NCBI GenBank assembly: GCA_009377645.1
Contig: WHTQ01000042.1
Span: 1 to 35,253, forward strand
DNA: 35,253 nucleotides
Source: Micromonosporaceae bacterium
GTDB taxonomy: Bacteria; Actinomycetota; Actinomycetes; Mycobacteriales; Micromonosporaceae
Direction of reading: 5' to 3'
Part shown: piece after piece, positions 33,975-35,253 of the stretch
Numbering within the stretch: position 1 is the first letter of the stretch
Layout of the letters: every line of letters begins with the position of its first letter
Notes under the pieces: generated by a model
What the model saw: the letters and a program-made list of their open reading frames with translations, nothing else
What the model was told of the DNA's origin: nothing
Databases searched by the model: none
Program-made: the position numbers and the translations under genes

Positions 33975-35003
33975 TCAGGCTACCTGGGCGGCCAGCCGGT
34001 CGCCCACCGCCGCGGTGCGCAGCTGCGCCCCCGGGGTACGGCCGGCCAGCTCGGTGGCCACCGCGGCGCGGACCCGCTCGGCCTCGGCCCGGTGACCGAG
34101 GTGGTCGAGCAGCAGCGACACGGACAGCACCGCGGCGACCGGGTCGGCCACGCCGCGACCGGCGATGTCCGGCGCGGAGCCGTGCACCGGTTCGAACATC
34201 GAGGGGTACGCGCGAGCCGGGTTGATGCACCCGCTGGCGGCCAGCCCGATCCCGCCGGTCACGGCGGCGGCCAGGTCGGTGAGGATGTCCCCGAACAGGT
34301 TGTCGGTGACGATCACGTCGTACCGCTGCGGCTGGGTGACCAGGAACATCGCGGCCGCGTCGACGTGCTGGTACTCGGTGGTGATCTCCGGGTGGTCGGC
34401 CGCGACCGCCGCGAAGGCGCGCGACCAGAGGTCACCGGCGTGGGTCAGCACATTGGTCTTGTGGACCAGGGTTACCTGCCGCCGCGGTCGGGCCGCGGCC
34501 CGGGCGAACGCGTCCCGGATCACCCGCTCGACGCCGTGCCGGGTGTTCAGGCTCTCCTCAGTGGCCAGCTCGGCCGGAGTATCGCGGTACAGCGTGCCGC
34601 CGGCGCCCGCGTACAGCCCCTCGGTGCCCTCTCGCACCACGACCAGGTCGATCTCACCCGGCTTGACCTGCGCCAGCGGGCTGGTGGTGCCGGGCCAGAG
34701 CCGGGCCGGCCGGAGGTTCACATACTGGTCGAAGGCGAACCGCAGCTTCAGCAGCAGGCCGCGCTCGAGCACGCCGGGCGGAACTCCCGGGTCGCCGACC
34801 GCACCGAGCAGGATCGCGTCCTGGCCGGCCAGCTCCGCCAGCACCGGGTCGGGCAGCACCTCGCCGGTGCGGTGCCAGCGGGCCGCGCCGAGGTCGTAGT
34901 GGTTGGTCTCGACCGCGGGCAGCGCGGCGGCGAGCACCTTGCCGGCCTCGGCCGTCACCTCCGGGCCGATCCCGTCGCCGGGCACCACCGCGATCCGCGC
35001 CAC
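33975..35003 (-). CDS. leuB: 3-isopropylmalate dehydrogenase
   Basis: 342 residues, normal length for actinobacterial LeuB. It oxidatively decarboxylates 3-isopropylmalate with NAD+, and also methylmalate in the citramalate route. Motifs: [33 protein letters not shown] (substrate Arg residues), [13 protein letters not shown], catalytic Lys182 in [28 protein letters not shown] (metal-binding Asp residues) and [15 protein letters not shown] 35003 has GAAGGGAG upstream. It stands alone upstream of ilvE with a terminator hairpin between. Confidence 0.97.
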   Translation of the reverse strand: MARIAVVPGDGIGPEVTAEAGKVLAAALPAVETNHYDLGAARWHRTGEVLPDPVLAELAGQDAILLGAVGDPGVPPGVLERGLLLKLRFAFDQYVNLRPARLWPGTTSPLAQVKPGEIDLVVVREGTEGLYAGAGGTLYRDTPAELATEESLNTRHGVERVIRDAFARAAARPRRQVTLVHKTNVLTHAGDLWSRAFAAVAADHPEITTEYQHVDAAAMFLVTQPQRYDVIVTDNLFGDILTDLAAAVTGGIGLAASGCINPARAYPSMFEPVHGSAPDIAGRGVADPVAAVLSVSLLLDHLGHRAEAERVRAAVATELAGRTPGAQLRTAAVGDRLAAQVA

Positions 35004-35087
35004 CGCGCGCTCCCTTCTGTCCGCTCTGGGGACGTTAAGCCATCATCCCAGCAAGCGGCAGGATCGTCCCACTGTGTGGACGGGAGG

Positions 35088-35253
35088 TCAGAGCTCGTCC
35101 GGCAGGTCGAACTCGCCGTCCTTGGCACCGGCCACGAAGGCGTCCCACTCGGCCTCGTCGAACACCAGCACCGGACCGTCTGGATCGGCGGCGTCCCGCA
35201 TCCCGATCAGGTGGTCGACGAACGCCACCTCGATCCGGCCGGAGCTGCGCCAC
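35088..35253 (-). CDS. DUF397 domain protein (5' end outside window)
   Basis: The last 54 codons are visible: WRSSGRIEVAFVDHLIGMRD, then AADPDGPVLVFDEAEW and DAFVAGAKDGEFDLPDEL. The RD-x-x-DPDGPVLVF and F-x-x-G-x-KDGEFD patterns are diagnostic of DUF397, small proteins abundant in Streptomyces and Micromonosporaceae and usually paired with an XRE-type regulator. Here IEVA replaces the more common CVEVA, and the cysteine is lost. Function unknown; the N-terminus and any regulator lie to the right. Confidence 0.85.
   Translation of the reverse strand, partial: WRSSGRIEVAFVDHLIGMRDAADPDGPVLVFDEAEWDAFVAGAKDGEFDLPDEL

Overview
The window is very GC-rich DNA from a filamentous or mycelial actinomycete. 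Gene content and order point to a Micromonosporaceae-like organism, though I cannot fix the genus. Supporting signs are GTG starts, almost exclusively G/C third codon positions, a DUF397 gene, a coenzyme F420 gene (cofC/fbiD), an HU with a lysine/alanine-rich tail, and many genes whose -10 box lies only 6-7 nt before the start codon (leaderless). The backbone recG - DAK2 - rpmB - thiL - DUF3515 - ddl - gpsA - cofC - ppk1 - mutT1 - hupB - leuD - leuC - iclR - tRNA-Glu/tRNA-Gln - FAH-family - leuB matches, from memory, the Mycobacterium tuberculosis Rv2973c-Rv2995c neighbourhood. It is an old conserved actinobacterial block with local insertions.

Region 1 (1-7.7 kb) holds housekeeping genes: recG (its C-terminal end lies outside the window), a FakA-like DAK2 protein, zinc-type ribosomal protein L28, a GNAT, thiL, a stand-alone Lrp/AsnC ligand-binding domain, a DUF3515 membrane-anchored protein and ddl. 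Region 2 (7.7-13 kb) is an insertion between ddl and gpsA. It carries a small phosphatase, an MgtE magnesium transporter behind a long structured leader, a GNAT of atypical codon use, a RibD/DHFR-like reductase, a small membrane protein and a PLP gamma-lyase/synthase. Region 3 (12.7-21.1 kb) has gpsA-plsC, a decayed AbiEi/DUF559-type gene with palindromic repeats, cofC, a cold-shock-like protein, ppk1, a CYTH-CHAD protein and a Nudix/histidine-phosphatase fusion, so it links phospholipid, F420 and polyphosphate metabolism.

Region 4 (21.1-25.7 kb) holds hupB, leuCD with a divergent IclR regulator, two tRNA genes and an FAH-family hydrolase. Region 5 (25.8-29.9 kb) is a choline-to-betaine operon (betT - betB - betA) in which betB has lost its whole catalytic middle. 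Region 6 (30.1-35.3 kb) holds citramalate synthase behind a terminator-type attenuator, a tyrosine phosphatase, ilvE, leuB and a partial DUF397 gene. cimA, leuBCD and ilvE together cover much of leucine synthesis and the citramalate route to isoleucine.

The most interesting non-coding signals are three. (1) The leader of mgtE has a 27-codon upstream ORF whose ribosome-binding site is buried in a stem, mutually exclusive hairpins, and a 7-nt segment complementary to the mgtE ribosome-binding site, with no recognisable M-box. (2) A dispersed two-stem repeat occurs three times, and both its stems are kept by compensatory changes. (3) The cimA leader has an intrinsic terminator and a possible Ile-Ile leader peptide.
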